Shown: piece by piece, positions 31,571 to 44,142 of the stretch
Layout of the letters: every line of letters begins with the position of its first letter
Numbering within the stretch: the stretch's first letter is position 1
NCBI GenBank assembly: GCA_025084515.1
Contig: JAJAGP010000932.1
Span: 62,001-126,000 of the forward strand
DNA: 64,000 nucleotides
Reading direction: 5' to 3'
Origin: Ancistrus triradiatus
Lineage: Eukaryota; Chordata; Actinopteri; Siluriformes; Loricariidae
Program-made: the position numbers and the translations under genes
The notes under the pieces: model-generated
Databases searched by the model: none
Told to the model about the DNA's origin: nothing
What the model saw: the letters and a program-made list of their open reading frames with translations, nothing else

Positions 31571-31860
31571 TGTGTTTGTAGGAAATATGCAAATCCCTTC
31601 CAATCTTTTTTTCAGGAATATTGTTTTAAACATTTCAATAATTTTCAGATACAAATGTTGATCTGGAGATCCTCTGCCCATCTTTGCTCCTCAAAGTTTC
31701 AGCCTATTGTGGATACTGCTTTTGTACCAAATCATGATTACAGTCGACTGTTATTTACATTTTCACCTCATTAGTAGCCCTAACTTGCCCCTGTCCCAAC
31801 TTTTTTGGAATGTTTTGCAGGTCTGAAATGCAGGAATGGATGTTTATTAACAAATTAAAT
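31571..31860 (-). mobile_element. Tc1 family D 5' end, split by a MITE
   Basis: Minus strand: terminal region with 'ttccaaaaaagttgggacag', then MGRGSPDQHLYLKIIEMFK and KKRLEGICIF. This is the transposase N-terminus, with an internal deletion. The terminal part appears to continue past the inserted hAT MITE at 32048-32090. Confidence 0.7.
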
Positions 31861-32047
31861 CAGTGTTTCTCAATCCTGGTACTGGCACCCCACCGCTCTG
31901 CATGTTTTAATGTTTCCTGCTCCCAGCACACCAAATACTCAGCTCATTAACAAGCCTGTTATTGGGTTAAAGTGGGTGTGTTTAAACAGAAGAAGCACTA
32001 AATTGTGCAGAGCGGTGGGGTGCCAGAACCAGGATTGAGAAACAATG
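31861..32047. mobile_element. hAT-type MITE, copy 2, with perfect 8-bp duplication
   Basis: 187-bp palindromic element starting CAGTGTTTCTCAATCCTGGT and ending ATTGAGAAACAATG, flanked by AATTAAAT at 31853-31860 and 32048-32055. It is close to copy 1 at 26937-27130. Confidence 0.93.
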
Positions 32048-32129
32048 AATTAAATGAAGCTGAAAAAAACATGAAATAATATATTACAGTTATAGTTAGA
32101 ATTCACAGTAGATTGTGTGTGTGAGTTTG

Positions 32130-32280
32130 TGTATGTGTGCATTTGTCCTATGATGGATTGGCGCCCTTTCTAGGGTTGTTCCTGTCTTTCTAGGATTGCT
32201 GTGCCCTGTGCCGCCGGCTAGACCCTGGCTGTCCTACGATCATGACTAGGATTAAGCGGATAAGAAAATGACAGAATGAA
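32130..32280 (+). repeat. SINE family 2 tail
   Basis: 'tgatggattggcgccctttc' and 'aggattaagcggataagaaa', ending in a (GAAT)n run. This is the standard 3' part of fish tRNA-SINEs of this type; the head is not recognisable. Confidence 0.62.
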
Positions 32281-32290
32281 TGAATGTTTA

Positions 32291-33029
32291 CCAGAAAAAA
32301 AGTTAATGGTTCAAATATTTTCAAACTTGGCAAAACGTTAAAAAAGAAAACACTTGCAAGCCTGTGTTTCAATCAGTAATCTTTCAAATAAGAAATAAGG
32401 TAAAAACTCTGCAGAGTTATAATCAGTATGTGTATCAAGGTCTACAAATTTGCCTGATGGAGAGACAACCATCACTGCAATAAAATGCTTTAATGAACAT
32501 TTTTACTCTAAATCACAAAGTGCTGAAGTCAGCTTTCTTATACTAGTTGATTACATTACAGCCTTTTTTGATAGAGGGGCCTGCAAAGCCTATTTAACAT
32601 GATGTCTGAGTGCCAGATCGAGATAGTCCTTAATTAGAGGAGTCATATGCCACTTAATTATAGGTTTGCTAACAAGGTGACTGAGAGAGACATGTTGCCC
32701 TTGGGAACAACAAAAAGGATAAGAAAATATGAGACTTTCTCACATTAGGGGGAAGGAACACTGGCCATTTTAACTTAATTAAAAAGCTACTGGTAAAGGC
32801 CACAAAATTTTATGATGCCATATTTTGTTCTATATTTATTTTTTGTTCTATTTTTTTGTTCTATATTTATATTTGTTCTATAGTTTATCTCAGGTCAGTG
32901 AGAGCAAAGGACGATGCAATGATAACAAGCTGTTGGGAAACAAACCTTAACTGAAGTGCTCATATTAGACAGAATATAGGTCAGTACAAGTTTATTATAT
33001 ATTTTTAGACAAAATGCTTTATTGTCGTT
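32291..33029. other. Unassigned; possible conserved non-coding block
   Basis: No gene or repeat. The block 32590-32780 has balanced composition with repeated CTTAATTA-type cores and no low complexity. That is suggestive of conserved regulatory DNA, but it is untested. Confidence 0.3.
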
Positions 33030-33480
33030 AAAAACATGGGCACATACAGTGGAGGCCACTAATAAATATACTAATAAATAAATGTACTTTTTCGAATTTA
33101 CTCTCTTTTTTTGAGTGAGAAGTTGAATCTTTCTTTTATAAATGTGTAAAAGAGTGTATCAGTATTAGGTGTGTCCTCCTTTGCACTACCTGCATTACCT
33201 GTGCACTCAAGCTGGCATGGATTATATAAGTTTGTTCAAAATCTGATGATCCATGGTATTCCAACATGATTTTATGATAATCTGGTGATGCTAATGAAGG
33301 TTGTCTTCAAGTGCCCCCATAAATGCTGAATTGATTGCAGGTCAGTTGACAGCAGAGGAAAGTCCATTATAGTTAGCACTCCTTGATGTTTTTTTGATCT
33401 TCATCTAGTTCTTGAGGTGTGTTTCAGTCATTAGCTGCAGTATGAACCCTTCTCCACAAATATCCAAACAAGCATTTTCA
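33030..33480 (-). mobile_element. Tc1/mariner-like relic, family C
   Basis: Second copy of the relic at 99-305, better preserved: 'gtgcactcaagctggcatgg', 'ttcaaaatctgatgatcc', 'ggttgtcttcaagtgccc'. The left region 'acagtggaggccactaata' may be the terminal repeat. No frame survives. Confidence 0.5.
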
Positions 33481-36123
33481 CTAGTGTTCTCAAACATCTG
33501 ACCCCCAAATAACAAGCATATACAAGAAATAAACACATTTTCGCAAACTTTAAAGCATTTAAGTGCAGTTTTAATATCGTTTTCATTAGATTCAAATATT
33601 CAAAAGTGATTTGTTTCCTATAGACATCTTTGATATGTTTTTATCTCAGTTTCTTTTTAAAGTGTCATTTTTGTCACAGAACAATTAACAAATTAACAAA
33701 TCTTACATTTTAACATAATGACAACACTGACTGGTCTTTTATATTCTTGAAAGCTGTAATTGCATGGCTTGGGGGATAAACTAGATTATCAGCTGCCCAA
33801 ACACAAATTACATACTATACATCAGTCACAAAGAAGCAGAAACAATAATTTCAAGTCAGATTCTTAACTAGAGATAAGCTTATGACCTTCTTGGTTTATA
33901 AAAGGAATCATGAATGACTTAGTAACAGAAATACTTACTCAAGAGATACCCACAATGTAGAGTGAAACAATCCCCATGTAGAATTTTCAAGGTCATAAAG
34001 GTGACATATTATTCCCCTTTTACACAAGTTTACACAGTTCCTTGGGGTGTTACTGAAATGATGATATGTTTTGGTCAAAATATCACAAGGATTGTGCACC
34101 ACGATTCACAATGTGTAACCAGCACTACTTAGAACATTCAGTTTGAGTGCCTGTTGCTTTAAATGATAATAAGCAACTGCTCACCCTACCCACCTCAGTT
34201 ATTCATGGCGCCATGAACTGAGTATTAAATTGTTCCCATAATTGTTAAATTATACCATAAACCTCCTACTTCTTAATGCCTTGAATCATGGAATCGACTC
34301 TTCTGTGGGCTGACTCATATGCATTTAATTTTAAGCAGACAAAAGAACATTAAAGTAGCATTTATAACTTTAATATGTTGGTACATTTCCATAACTACTT
34401 TCAAGCATTTTGAATTAAGAAGCAATTTATTTTAGCTTAGACTGGTTTAGCACAAGCCTGCAAGTTTTTGCTGACTGTAGTTGGGATGTTGCCATCAAAA
34501 CTTTATCCTCTCAGCTCTTCTGTCCTATGAGGCTGTGGGCTGATTTGTGCTGTTCTTTGCAGCCAACAACAGAGAAGTTCCCTTGCCTAACTCTTAGTAA
34601 TGCTAGAGTATCCAGTTCAAATGTAGTTCTCAAGTCGTGGGTGGAGTTACTCAGATGGAGGCATAATAATTCTAAAGAGCCAGCTTGTGATGGATGTAAC
34701 AGAGCCAAGTGGGATGAAAGACAGAAGAACGGCAATAAAAGGTCACCTTTTATGGATCTGAGAAGTCAGAACATTTTGATCTGACCTTTTTGGTTAAGAT
34801 TGCAGTCTGATGCAGCTCTGCTCTGATGTAGTATATAGATAGTATACGGTAGCAGAACAGCAGTATCGTTTCCCTGTCCCTGAAAACTTTTGCCAAGTCA
34901 GGTTATAGAGAGAAAGCAGTTTCTCAGGTGAGCTTGTACTATTATATACTGTGACAGCCCTTATAAATCTTTTATTCAGCTCTTGCAAGCTCCATAGTGC
35001 TGCTTAAAGACAAATTGACTTTGGGAAAAATCAAATACTATCTGAAACCTTTAACTTTTACTGCAGTAGCTAGGAAGTAACACTCATAATACTACTGGAC
35101 CTTCAACACTCATACTTACATTTATGAATTTATGAGTGTGAATTTATAAATTACCTGAAATAACACAAAGTGTCCAAAGTTAGAGGAATATAATAACTAC
35201 AAGATGGTTTAACCAGTAACCGTTTCAATGACGAAATAAGGCTGAGGCACAAAAACATAGATATTTGGCACAGAAGAATCAAGGACCTTCAGAAGTATAA
35301 TGAGGATCTTATAAACCACACATCCACAAATATCTGAACACCTGTAAATCACAATTGCCTGAAGCACTACCGATTCAATAGTGCAGTAATTTACTTACAC
35401 CTTTATCAACCTTGATAACTTTGAATATTCCCAAAACTTTCCACCTAATTTGGTCCAAGGATGTACCAAAATGATAAAATTATTTTGAAAAATGTAACCA
35501 TTTTCTTACTTATGAAGAGGAAACTTAATTTAATGAAATGTAATTTAATTTGAGTATTCTCTAATCTTCCCCAATTAATTGATAAAAAGGAATTTGGCTC
35601 CTATTTCACCTCATATTGATTTCCCAGTGGAACAGATAGTAGTGAATAACTTTCTAAACACTTTTCTTAAAATGTATGGTTCCTGAACTTGAAATGTAAT
35701 TTATTAATAAAAATGAAATTCGTTAATGGAGTTGCACTCTGTGTTGATAGTTAGGCTTCAGGTCCCTACGAACCTGAAGTGGATTAAGTAGATACATATT
35801 TCATACATTAAATTGGAGTATTAACCCATTTTGACTGAGGGCACCATATCTGACTGTATCCTTATCGCCTCATCTTGTCTGTCCATCAAGTGATCAGCCT
35901 GCAGTATGACGGTTTGAGGAATTTGCATGGTCATTTTAGCACACAAAGATATTAATTCAGTTCTAGTTACTTCATATAATTTTGGAAATTACACAATGCC
36001 TTCAGTGAACTGTCTGGCTAGCAACGTGCGCTTATACAAAGGTATATTTCTGGAAGATCCCATTATATATGTATTTGCCATATCAAAAACAAATGATATT
36101 GTAATGTCTAAATAAAATATAAG
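33481..36123. other. Unassigned sequence
   Basis: No gene recognised. The short frames around 34511-34988 have no family that I know. No terminal repeats or SINE heads seen. Confidence 0.4.
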
Positions 36124-36970
36124 TGTTTGGGGACCCAAGTGCAGTTAGCTCCAGATGGTAATAGCGAACTGAAATATAAATAACAAAAAGAAACAAAAGA
36201 AAATAATAAAAGATAACTAGAATACTAAATAAAGAATATGCACGCCGTAAGCGTACGGCACCGCTATTCTAAGCGTGCACTTACGGCGTGTCTCCACTGT
36301 GCTAACAGCGCTTCGGGTCTGCGCATGCGCAGAAGCCCCAACGGAGCTTCTGCGGTCGCGTGCCAGACTAATAATACCAACAAGTAGCGCCTTGCAGTGT
36401 GTGGAACGGACGCGGGGAACGAAGAGCACGAGGTTAAGAAACTCTGCATCCTCTTCAAAGCGCGATCGAGGTGTTAAAATGGTTTCCCCGCGATCGCAGC
36501 CAGGGGAGACGGCGTGACCGTGGAGACAGCGGGGGCGCGGCTAAACACAGCCAGAGGAGCCCGGCAGAAAAAATGAAAGTGAAAATAAACAGAAACTGAC
36601 CCTACCCTTTTTAGAGCCCTAACTTTACGAGCTGCCTCTAAGCAGCCCCCGTCTGAAGATCTTTGCGCCTTCAGACGTACCCGCTGTCCCTAACAAAACA
36701 AAAGAGACGGACAAAGGTCCTGAACGCCATTGAAGCGACGAAACAAGTGCGAGAGCGAAGCGTGCTGTCAGCCCTGAGCATATGGAATGCATGTGTAAAG
36801 CAGTGACACCGAGCGAGCCACAAAGGTGTGCTTATATTGGCTGAGCAACAGGTGTCGCCACTCTATCAATAATAAGCCCAGGAAAGGCTGACACGCACGA
36901 TTGCGCTGCTGCTGCTCACGCCGCCAAACCGGGTCAACTACTGGCCCCTAGTGGCCAGATAGCGACCCCT
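36124..36970 (-). repeat. LTR, copy 2 of the solo-LTR family (left end truncated)
   Basis: Shares 'gacccaagtgcagttagc' followed by 'tccagatgg' (36132-36158) with copy 3 and nearly so with copy 1, and a TATA-like CCAATATAAG on the minus strand (36840-36831) at the same distance from the right end. The right end is set by analogy, about 130 bp past the TATA. The middle is GC-rich and contains a hairpin with 11-bp perfect arms (36241-36251, 36280-36290). No clear target duplication. Confidence 0.65.
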
Positions 36971-38593
36971 GATAGTTCATGTTGATCATTTGTAGTAGAT
37001 ATTAGCTAAATAAATGGAGTTCTATATATAAAACACCATGCCACGTATTACAGATGGCAATATTTTCAAGCCAGAAGACGAAAATGAAATGAAAAAAATT
37101 CATGACTCTTTTTACGTGCTTAATGGCTTTTGTCTGGAAACTTTTTTATTTGTGTCCATATATATCTGGATTTCTTATTCACAGCAGCACACTAGCCAGC
37201 GATAATCAAAGTGATGACAAATCTAACTGTAACATGGAGCTGCTACTGCACCAGCATATGCCAAAAACCATTTCTAATGGATACAGTTGCTTTCATAATT
37301 GGAAAAGCCATTAAAAATAAATCAACAACAATGCTTAGCTTCAGTGCTGTAATAGCCAACACATCAGCCACTCATTCAATTGAGACACAGCATTGAGGAG
37401 CATGTACAGTGAGTTCACAAGACAAACAATGGGTAGTTTAATCATTCGGCAGTGCTTGGCTGTATCATTTGGAATTAAAAACCTTTATTACAGTAATACT
37501 AATCTATATTTTAATTACATCTTCAACTATGAACTAATACATTTTTGTCAATAACTTTTAGCACCAGTGTCACATAATTTATTTGACAATTGATTATTGC
37601 TTATGCTTTATATTTCAACCTGAATAAACTATACTTTTCTTTATGGGTGCCCATTCAAACAGCTCAGCAGAACAGAATATTATGCTCATTCATGATGTTC
37701 TTTCACCACCACCACCAACAAAAACATGTTCAAAAGTGTATTCTTGAAACCAAACTAACATGCAGTCAATTACAAATATGGCATCTGTACCTATATTATT
37801 TTTGTAGTAATGTGGCTACTGAAGCTGCAAATGGATGCTTCTTCGGTGAGTGCAAAAAGACAGAAACCTTTCAGGCTAATAAAGGAAAGTGCAGCTTGAT
37901 TTGACTGTGTAGATGACTCACAGGCACAGGAGCTTCACTAAAGCAGTCAGGCGCTACAGTAATAAGGACCAGCAGAGCCAGCTATTTATAATGAATTCCC
38001 TTCTTGTCCACTGTCAGACTCCAATTTCTACCAGGCAAATGGGATACAACTTAAATGGAACTTCATAAAGACAGAGGGATATGGATGTGCCCTAAATCAG
38101 TCTATTCCTAGTGAAGTACTATGTACATGTCACTGCTTCAAACGTGTTCTTATTGCTATTGGACACATTTGCGAAATAAGTGTTGAAACATAAAAATAAA
38201 ATATTTTTACAACAATGTTTTTTTTAAGTATTCTGCCTGAAGATTGTATATTTACCCTGCAGATTACCATTCATTTCTGAATAGAAAAAAATAGTAAAAA
38301 TAACAAACATACTGTCACTGGGTCCTGCTGTGTTTGCTTTAGTGTTTGCTTTACTTCTTTAATAGCAGGTTTCTGCAAATATCACAGTAATATGAAATGT
38401 AGACTAGTGCAGCAGATGCACTGAAGTGCACACAATTTAAAACATTATATTCTGACAAGAATACAAATAGAAACAACGTTGAATCTGCAGATAATTATCC
38501 AAAAGCCCACACCATAACACAGGCACACTCTCTAACCTTTTTTTTGTATTTTTTTACATCCTTTACTACACTGTATAATACCTGTTTTATTTG

Positions 38594-38596
<3 letters not shown>
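36971..38596. other. Unassigned; possible conserved non-coding block
   Basis: No gene or named repeat. 37880-38080 has balanced, non-repetitive sequence that could be conserved regulatory DNA; I cannot test this. Confidence 0.3.
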
Positions 38597-38640
<44 letters not shown>

Positions 38641-38641
38641 A

Positions 38642-38683
<42 letters not shown>
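38597..38683. repeat. (TA)n microsatellite, interrupted
   Basis: Two long TA runs separated by 'ggag'. Confidence 0.95.
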
Positions 38684-38688
<5 letters not shown>

Positions 38689-38844
38689 CTGTATATAATT
38701 ATAATATCAATCAATAATTAAAATATGTTTATCCTAGCAAGTGTGAATTGTTGCTATTGAATACAACATAATAAAGGTATTGTTTTTTTTTACATTTTAA
38801 AATACCAGTATTGTAAACATATAGCTTATGCACCTAAAAAGGTA

Positions 38845-39020
38845 TAAGCAAGAGCCTGACCAGGAGGTCCAGAGTTCAAGTCCCAACACCGCCAAGCTAC
38901 CACTGTTGAGTCCTTCAGCAAGTCACATAATCCCCTATCGCTTGGATTGCACCTTGCAAGACTGAATCAGTTGTAAGTCGCTCTGGATAAGACAGTCTGT
39001 CAAATGACTACATGTAAATC
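38845..39020 (+). repeat. tRNA-derived SINE (family 1) with fish-type tail
   Basis: 5'-truncated: B box GAGTTCAAGTCCC at 38872-38884, body 'caccgccaagctaccactgt', and tail 'gtaagtcgctctggataaga' followed by 'caaatgactacatgtaaat'. This tail is the widespread ending of teleost SINEs and the best taxonomic hint in the window. Confidence 0.75.
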
Positions 39021-39916
39021 TAATACATGGAATATACTCTATATAAGACACTTCTCAAACCCATGATCACTTTAAGATATTTAAAATCCAAAAGTTACGT
39101 ATGAATCCCACATCACAAAAAACATGGTCAGCAGAGTCCTCCAGGAGGTATGAACTCCATCTCTGTATGATGCTACTAATTATAGTATTTTTCCACATTA
39201 GTTGTCTGCATGTCTGCTGCACCAGATGCCTATGTGGCAGCAAAGGTTGTGGAAAACGGCTGTACCAGTCATTGAAAGTGGACAACACAGGCAGAAAAGG
39301 AGCATGCAGTTCAAAGTAGAGAACTATGACAGCATTTTAGGGCCACAGGAAAAAACAGATTATATTTAGAGAATAAACTCATATTATTTCGAGAAGAAAG
39401 TCGTATTTCTAGAATCAAGTCTAATTGTGAAAATGAGAGAGGTAGAGAATGTAATAAAGTTTGTTAAAATATAATAAATGACTCTTTTTTTGCAAGTTTA
39501 AATCTCAGGCTGTGGTCGTTTGTAAGGTTATCTATGGTTACATCATCGTGCCATTCAAAGAGGGCATGTAGTTTGATGATATTACAAATGATCAATCCAG
39601 TGGAACTCTGGTTTGCCCGGCATCTTCGATAGCATCTGCCACAGCCCCAATGTGTTATCACACATTGATTCACAAAAAAAACTAATGGCATTGCAATCAG
39701 TGGTTGCATTGGAGAGTTTAGTCATCATGTCATGTAGATAGAAGCATATAATACAAATAACATACAAATAGCATTTTGACTTTATTCTTGAAATTCAACC
39801 ACAAAATGTTTTTTCAAACACCGTCTTAGAGAGCAAACTTGCATGCCACCTGTATTAAAGACCTTATCTCAACTCAAAATCAGTCTCAACTACCAATTAA
39901 ATCTTTATGATGCACC
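39021..39916. other. Unassigned; eroded repeat likely
   Basis: 'ttatttcgagaagaaagtcg' near 39386 and 'gactttattcttgaaatt' near 39779 look like the inverted ends often seen in fish DNA transposons of the PIF/Harbinger type. The minus-strand frame 39709-39464 has no motif that proves it. Confidence 0.3.
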
Positions 39917-39918
39917 TA

Positions 39919-41119
39919 CACTATATTTGCCAAAAGTATTCGCTCGTCTGCCTTCACACGCATATGAACTTGAGTGACATCCCATTCTTAATCCATAGGG
40001 TTTAATATGATGTCGAATCACCCTTTGCAGCTATAACAGCTTCAACTCTTCTGGGAAGGTTTTCCACAAGGTTTAGCGGTGTGTTTGTGAGGTCAGACAC
40101 TGATGTTGGACCAGAAGGCCTGGCTCGCAGTCTCCGCTCTAATTAATCCCAACGGTGTTCTACTGAGTTGAGGTCAAGACTCTGTGCAGGCCAGTCAAGT
40201 TCTTCCACAGCACACTTGCTCATCCATGTCTTTATGGACCTTGCTTTGCCCACTGGTGAGCAGTCATGTCATAACAGAGAGGGGCCATCCCCAAACTGTT
40301 CCCATAAAGTTGGGAGCATGAAATTGTCCAAAATCTCTTGGTATGCTGAAGCATTAAGAGTTCCTTTAACTGGAACTAAGGGGCCGAGCCCAACTTCTGA
40401 AAAACAACCCCACATCATAATCCCCGCTCCTCCAAACTTTACACTTGGCACAATGCAGTCAGACAAGTACCGTTCTCCTGGCAACCACCAAATCCAGACT
40501 CATCCATCAGATTGCCAGACAGAGAAGCGTGATTCATCACTCCAGAGAACATGACTTCACTGCTCTAGAGTCCAGTGGCAGCGTGGTATACACCACTGCA
40601 TCCGACGCTTTGTATTGTGCTTTGTGATGCATACCTTGGATGCAGCTGCTTGGCCAAGGACACCCATTCCATGAAGTTTCCATGAATGTTCTCTACAACA
40701 CTGTTTATTGAAGCTAATATCTGAAGGGCCACATTGAAGTTTGGAGGTCTGTAGCGATTGGACTTGGCAGAAAGGAAAAAGGTTGGCGAACCCCTACGTA
40801 CTGTGCGCCTCAGGCATCCACTGACCTCTCTTTGTCATTTACGTGGTCTTTTACTCCGTAGCTGACTTTGTTATAACACCTCTGACAGTGGACTGTGGAA
40901 TATTTAGTAGCATTGAAATTTCACACCTGGACATGTTGCACAGGTGCCATCCTATCATGGTAACACGACGGAATTCACTGAGCTCCTGAGAACGACCCAT
41001 TCTTTCACAAATGTTTGTAGAAGCTGTATGCATGTCTAGGTGCTGTGGCCATGGAACTGATTGGAACACCTGAATTCAATTGTTTGGATGGGTGAATTAA
41101 TACTTTTGGCAATACAGTG
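39919..41119 (-). mobile_element. Tc1-like element, family I, end to end
   Basis: 1201 bp between inverted ends CACTATATTTGCCAAAAGTA (39919) and the complement of CACTGTATTGCCAAAAGTAT (ending 41119), flanked by TA (39917-39918, 41120-41121). Nearly the whole transposon is present with the transposase on the minus strand, making it the most complete DNA transposon here. Stops and indels in the gene show it cannot move itself. Confidence 0.9.
39975..41000 (-). pseudogene. Tc1-like transposase (family I), inactive
   Basis: Cut-and-paste transposase with an N-terminal paired-like DNA-binding domain and a DDE catalytic domain. The start at 41000 reads MGRSQELSEFRRVTMIGWHL, then ISMLLNIPQSTVRGVITK (helix-turn-helix). 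Further on, minus-strand frames show SDESRF near 40535 (first Asp), GGAGIMMWGCF with GPLVPVKGTLNASAY (frame 40484-40269), a much altered second-Asp region, and SLDLNSVEHRWD (Glu). At least one stop after SDESRF and another after FGDGPSLL. Length of about 340 codons is normal for the family. Confidence 0.85.
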
Positions 41120-41599
41120 TATGTTAGACTTTCAATTGAAACTATAAACAAATGTACTTCAAAAACATGACAAACAATAATAAGGGGCCTGGAAACACAC
41201 TCAAATTATCCCAGTATGAATGTTTCTGGTTATTGTCAATGTAACTTTGCTCCTGTTGTGAATAGCCCTTGATGCTGATGCATCATTAAATAAACAAATA
41301 AATCCATGAATGCAGGCTGTACCTAACCGTATTGTATGCCCACTCAGGTATACAGTATAAGGGTTTAACACGTTGACAGCTACGTTAACTAATCCTGATT
41401 GACCTAAATAACTCTGTTAAGATTTTAAGGGTGCTGAGGTCCAGTAATGTCTTCTAAAATACTTAATAAATTCATTAAGCACCAAGCCACATTTAGGATT
41501 ATGCCAAAGATGACAGGAGCATACATGCCATGTAGTTTAACTGTGAAGTTATACCACTACTCAAGCAAACCTGGCTACCTCTGAGACATGACCTGCACA

Positions 41600-42078
41600 T
41601 AACAATGGTGATTGAAAAGTTTGTGAAACCCCCCCTTTAGAAATTTTCTATATTTTGCATAAAAATATGACCTAAAAACATCATCAGATTTCACAGAAGT
41701 CCTAAAAGTAGTAAAACGAACCCAGTTAAACAAATGAGAACAAAAATATTATTATATTTGGTAATTTATTTATTGAGGGAAATGATCCATCAATATTACA
41801 TATTAATGAGTGCGCAAACAGTATGTGAACCTTTGCTTTCAGTATCTGGTGTGACCCCCCCCATGCAAAAAATAACTGCAAACTAAATGTTTCCTGTAAA
41901 TCTGTGGATCAGGTCCTGCACACCGGCTTGGAGGAATAGCCCCATTCTCCGTACAGAACAGCTTCTTTATCTACTGTTAGGACTTGTGTGAAAATCTGAT
42001 TTTGTTTTAGGTCATATTTATGAAGAAATGTAAAAAAAATTCTAAAATGGTTCACAAACTTGTTCAAAGCACCACTGT
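41600..42078. mobile_element. Tc1 family H MITE (internal deletion derivative)
   Basis: Both long terminal regions of family H face each other: 'ttgaaaagtttgtgaa' with 'cataaaaatatgacctaaaa' on the left, and 'ttttaggtcatatttatg' with 'ttcacaaactt' on the right, ending 'agcaccactg' before TA. Only about 100 bp of coding flank is left in the middle. Arms of about 85 bp should pair. Confidence 0.85.
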
Positions 42079-42859
42079 AGCACAAAGTATAGATTCAAAT
42101 AACTTGCTTCAAAATGTTTTAATGACATGTCTTTTTTTTAAAAAAACATGGGAAAAACATAACTCGAATATGAGAAGCTCCATGGGCAGTTTCCAGAATA
42201 GATGGTGTAAACAGTAGAAAAAACATGCCTATAAAGGGCATGTTGGTGAAATAATATATCATTTTTTAAACATGTATTCATTCACTTAAATTAAGTACTT
42301 CCTAATTATAAACTCTATATTTCTGATATATCTTATGTCTGATTTGGTAATATTTATCATCCATAATGTTGGACATTGAGTCAGTCATATCATTTAATTG
42401 TAAGACCATGAAAATGTCTATTCCATCACTGTGAAAAAACTCCACTCACAAATTTTATTGTTTTTGGGGGGGAGTAGAAAATCTGTGAGTGCTGACCAAA
42501 GTTTGCAAGGCAGGTGGGTTGGTTGGGTTGCTTCATTTCTTTTTTTGCAGGAGTTTCTAATGGGTTGTTTGTTGTTTGCTCCCTCAGTTGAAATTACCTA
42601 GCTTTGAGGTGCTGTTCTATGGTGTGACACCTGAAAAAAAAGAAAAAAAAGAGGAAAATTTATATTTTGACAAAAAGGCTCCATTAGTGCTAGCAGTGGC
42701 TTTTAGTCAGCAGTTGCTGGTAGAGGCAGTGTTCGCATCCGGATCCAATTGTTTAAGAAAACAACACAAACTCTCTTTTCTTACATAATGAACTATTTTT
42801 TGTTTGTTTGTTTGTTTGTTTATGGGGAATCCACTCAGCATTTGAGGAAGAAGAAATGA
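42079..42859. other. Unassigned sequence with (TTTG)n
   Basis: Nothing recognised except a short TTTG run near 42800-42822. Confidence 0.4.
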
Positions 42860-43720
42860 TGGAATAATCAAACAATTAAATTGCAGCCAGTACTTTGTTG
42901 CTCCTCTATGTTGCTCCCTTTATGATGCCTTGTATTCTTTGAAGCATGGACAGTTTCCAACTTTCCACAGACAGCGGTTGACAGATCAGCTTTGCAGGAT
43001 GGAGCCTTGTCTAGACCAGTTTTGAAATGTTTGAGAAAAGTGAATGAGAAAAGTGAAGAAAATTTCAATGTACACTCATGCATTGATGTAATGCTGTTGA
43101 GGTAATGATTACCCTCTCCCCTGAACCTTAACCTGACATGCAACCTCATATCATAAATGAGTGGGGAAATCAGATTTTTTTTCTTCAGTCAACTTTAGAT
43201 GTTTCGTTAGAATGGCACCAGACAAAAGTTCCAGCATCACCCATCTCCTTGGTCAATGCAAATTCATGATTCATCACAGAATATCACTTTCATCCAATCA
43301 TCTACACTCCATGATTGCTTCTCTTTAGCCTACTGAAACCTTATTTTCTTCTATTTCTGTGTTTTGGCTTTAAATATGTAAATCCCATTTGTTTCAGTCT
43401 TGCAGTTTTTCGTTCATTCTCTTATTGTTCTGTCACAAACACTGACCCCAGTTTCAGTCAATTTATTTTTCATTGGATGTGTATTTTCAAAACATAATGC
43501 TTCTATCCTGGCACTTTGCCATCTAACTTGCTCTATCTGTATGATTTCCTTTTATAATTTACCAATTTGTTTATACTTGCATCAAATTTTAGATGCAGCT
43601 GACTTTCCATCAGGAATAAGAGGTTCTGTAGTCTTAAAATACATATGTGTGCCATTGTTGTGCCTAGATTGGGCTAAAACTGAGCACTGAGTTATTTCGA
43701 ATAGATGTGGAGCAGCTTCA
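42860..43720 (-). mobile_element. Tc1/mariner-like relic, family K
   Basis: Antisense transposase remains: the plus strand has 'attcatgattcatcacagaa' (complement of the first-Asp motif region, DESxF type), then 'gattgcttctctttagccta' and 'aaatcccatttgtttcag'. Frames on the minus strand are short and full of stops. Assignment rests on resemblance to fish Tc1-type repeats; no terminal repeats found. Confidence 0.5.
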
Positions 43721-44142
43721 GTGTGCCTAGAGTGCAGGCTGGTGCAGACACTTACTTTTAGGTACTGGATGATTGTTAGTGTTCATTAGTCCCCTGGCTT
43801 GTATCAGTGTGCTGATGTTACCAGTGGCCAGATGATAAAAGTTCTTTATTCCCGTGATAATAACACTGACCCTGTAAAAGGGTGATAAGTTCAGCACGGC
43901 ATCTTTCGACAGTCTATAATCCTCACTTAGATCTGCACTTAGGCAGCACTGTAATTTTGTTTAAACGTAAACCCTGATTTTGATAAGATCACAAATTATT
44001 ATTTCAAAGAAATATTTGGACATATACAAATAGGTAGGAATGTGACTGAATATTATATAATGAAATGCACTAGGAGCCAAACTTTCACTCAGGGCGTAAG
44101 ACAAAGAACAAAGTGATGTGTAAGCTCAGTAATACTGTATAT
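43721..44142. other. Unassigned sequence
   Basis: Nothing recognised. Confidence 0.4.

Noticed and set aside
36124..36970. CpG-island promoter of a host gene
   Set aside because: The GC-rich block belongs to an LTR that shares core and TATA positions with two other copies, one of which has exact target duplications.
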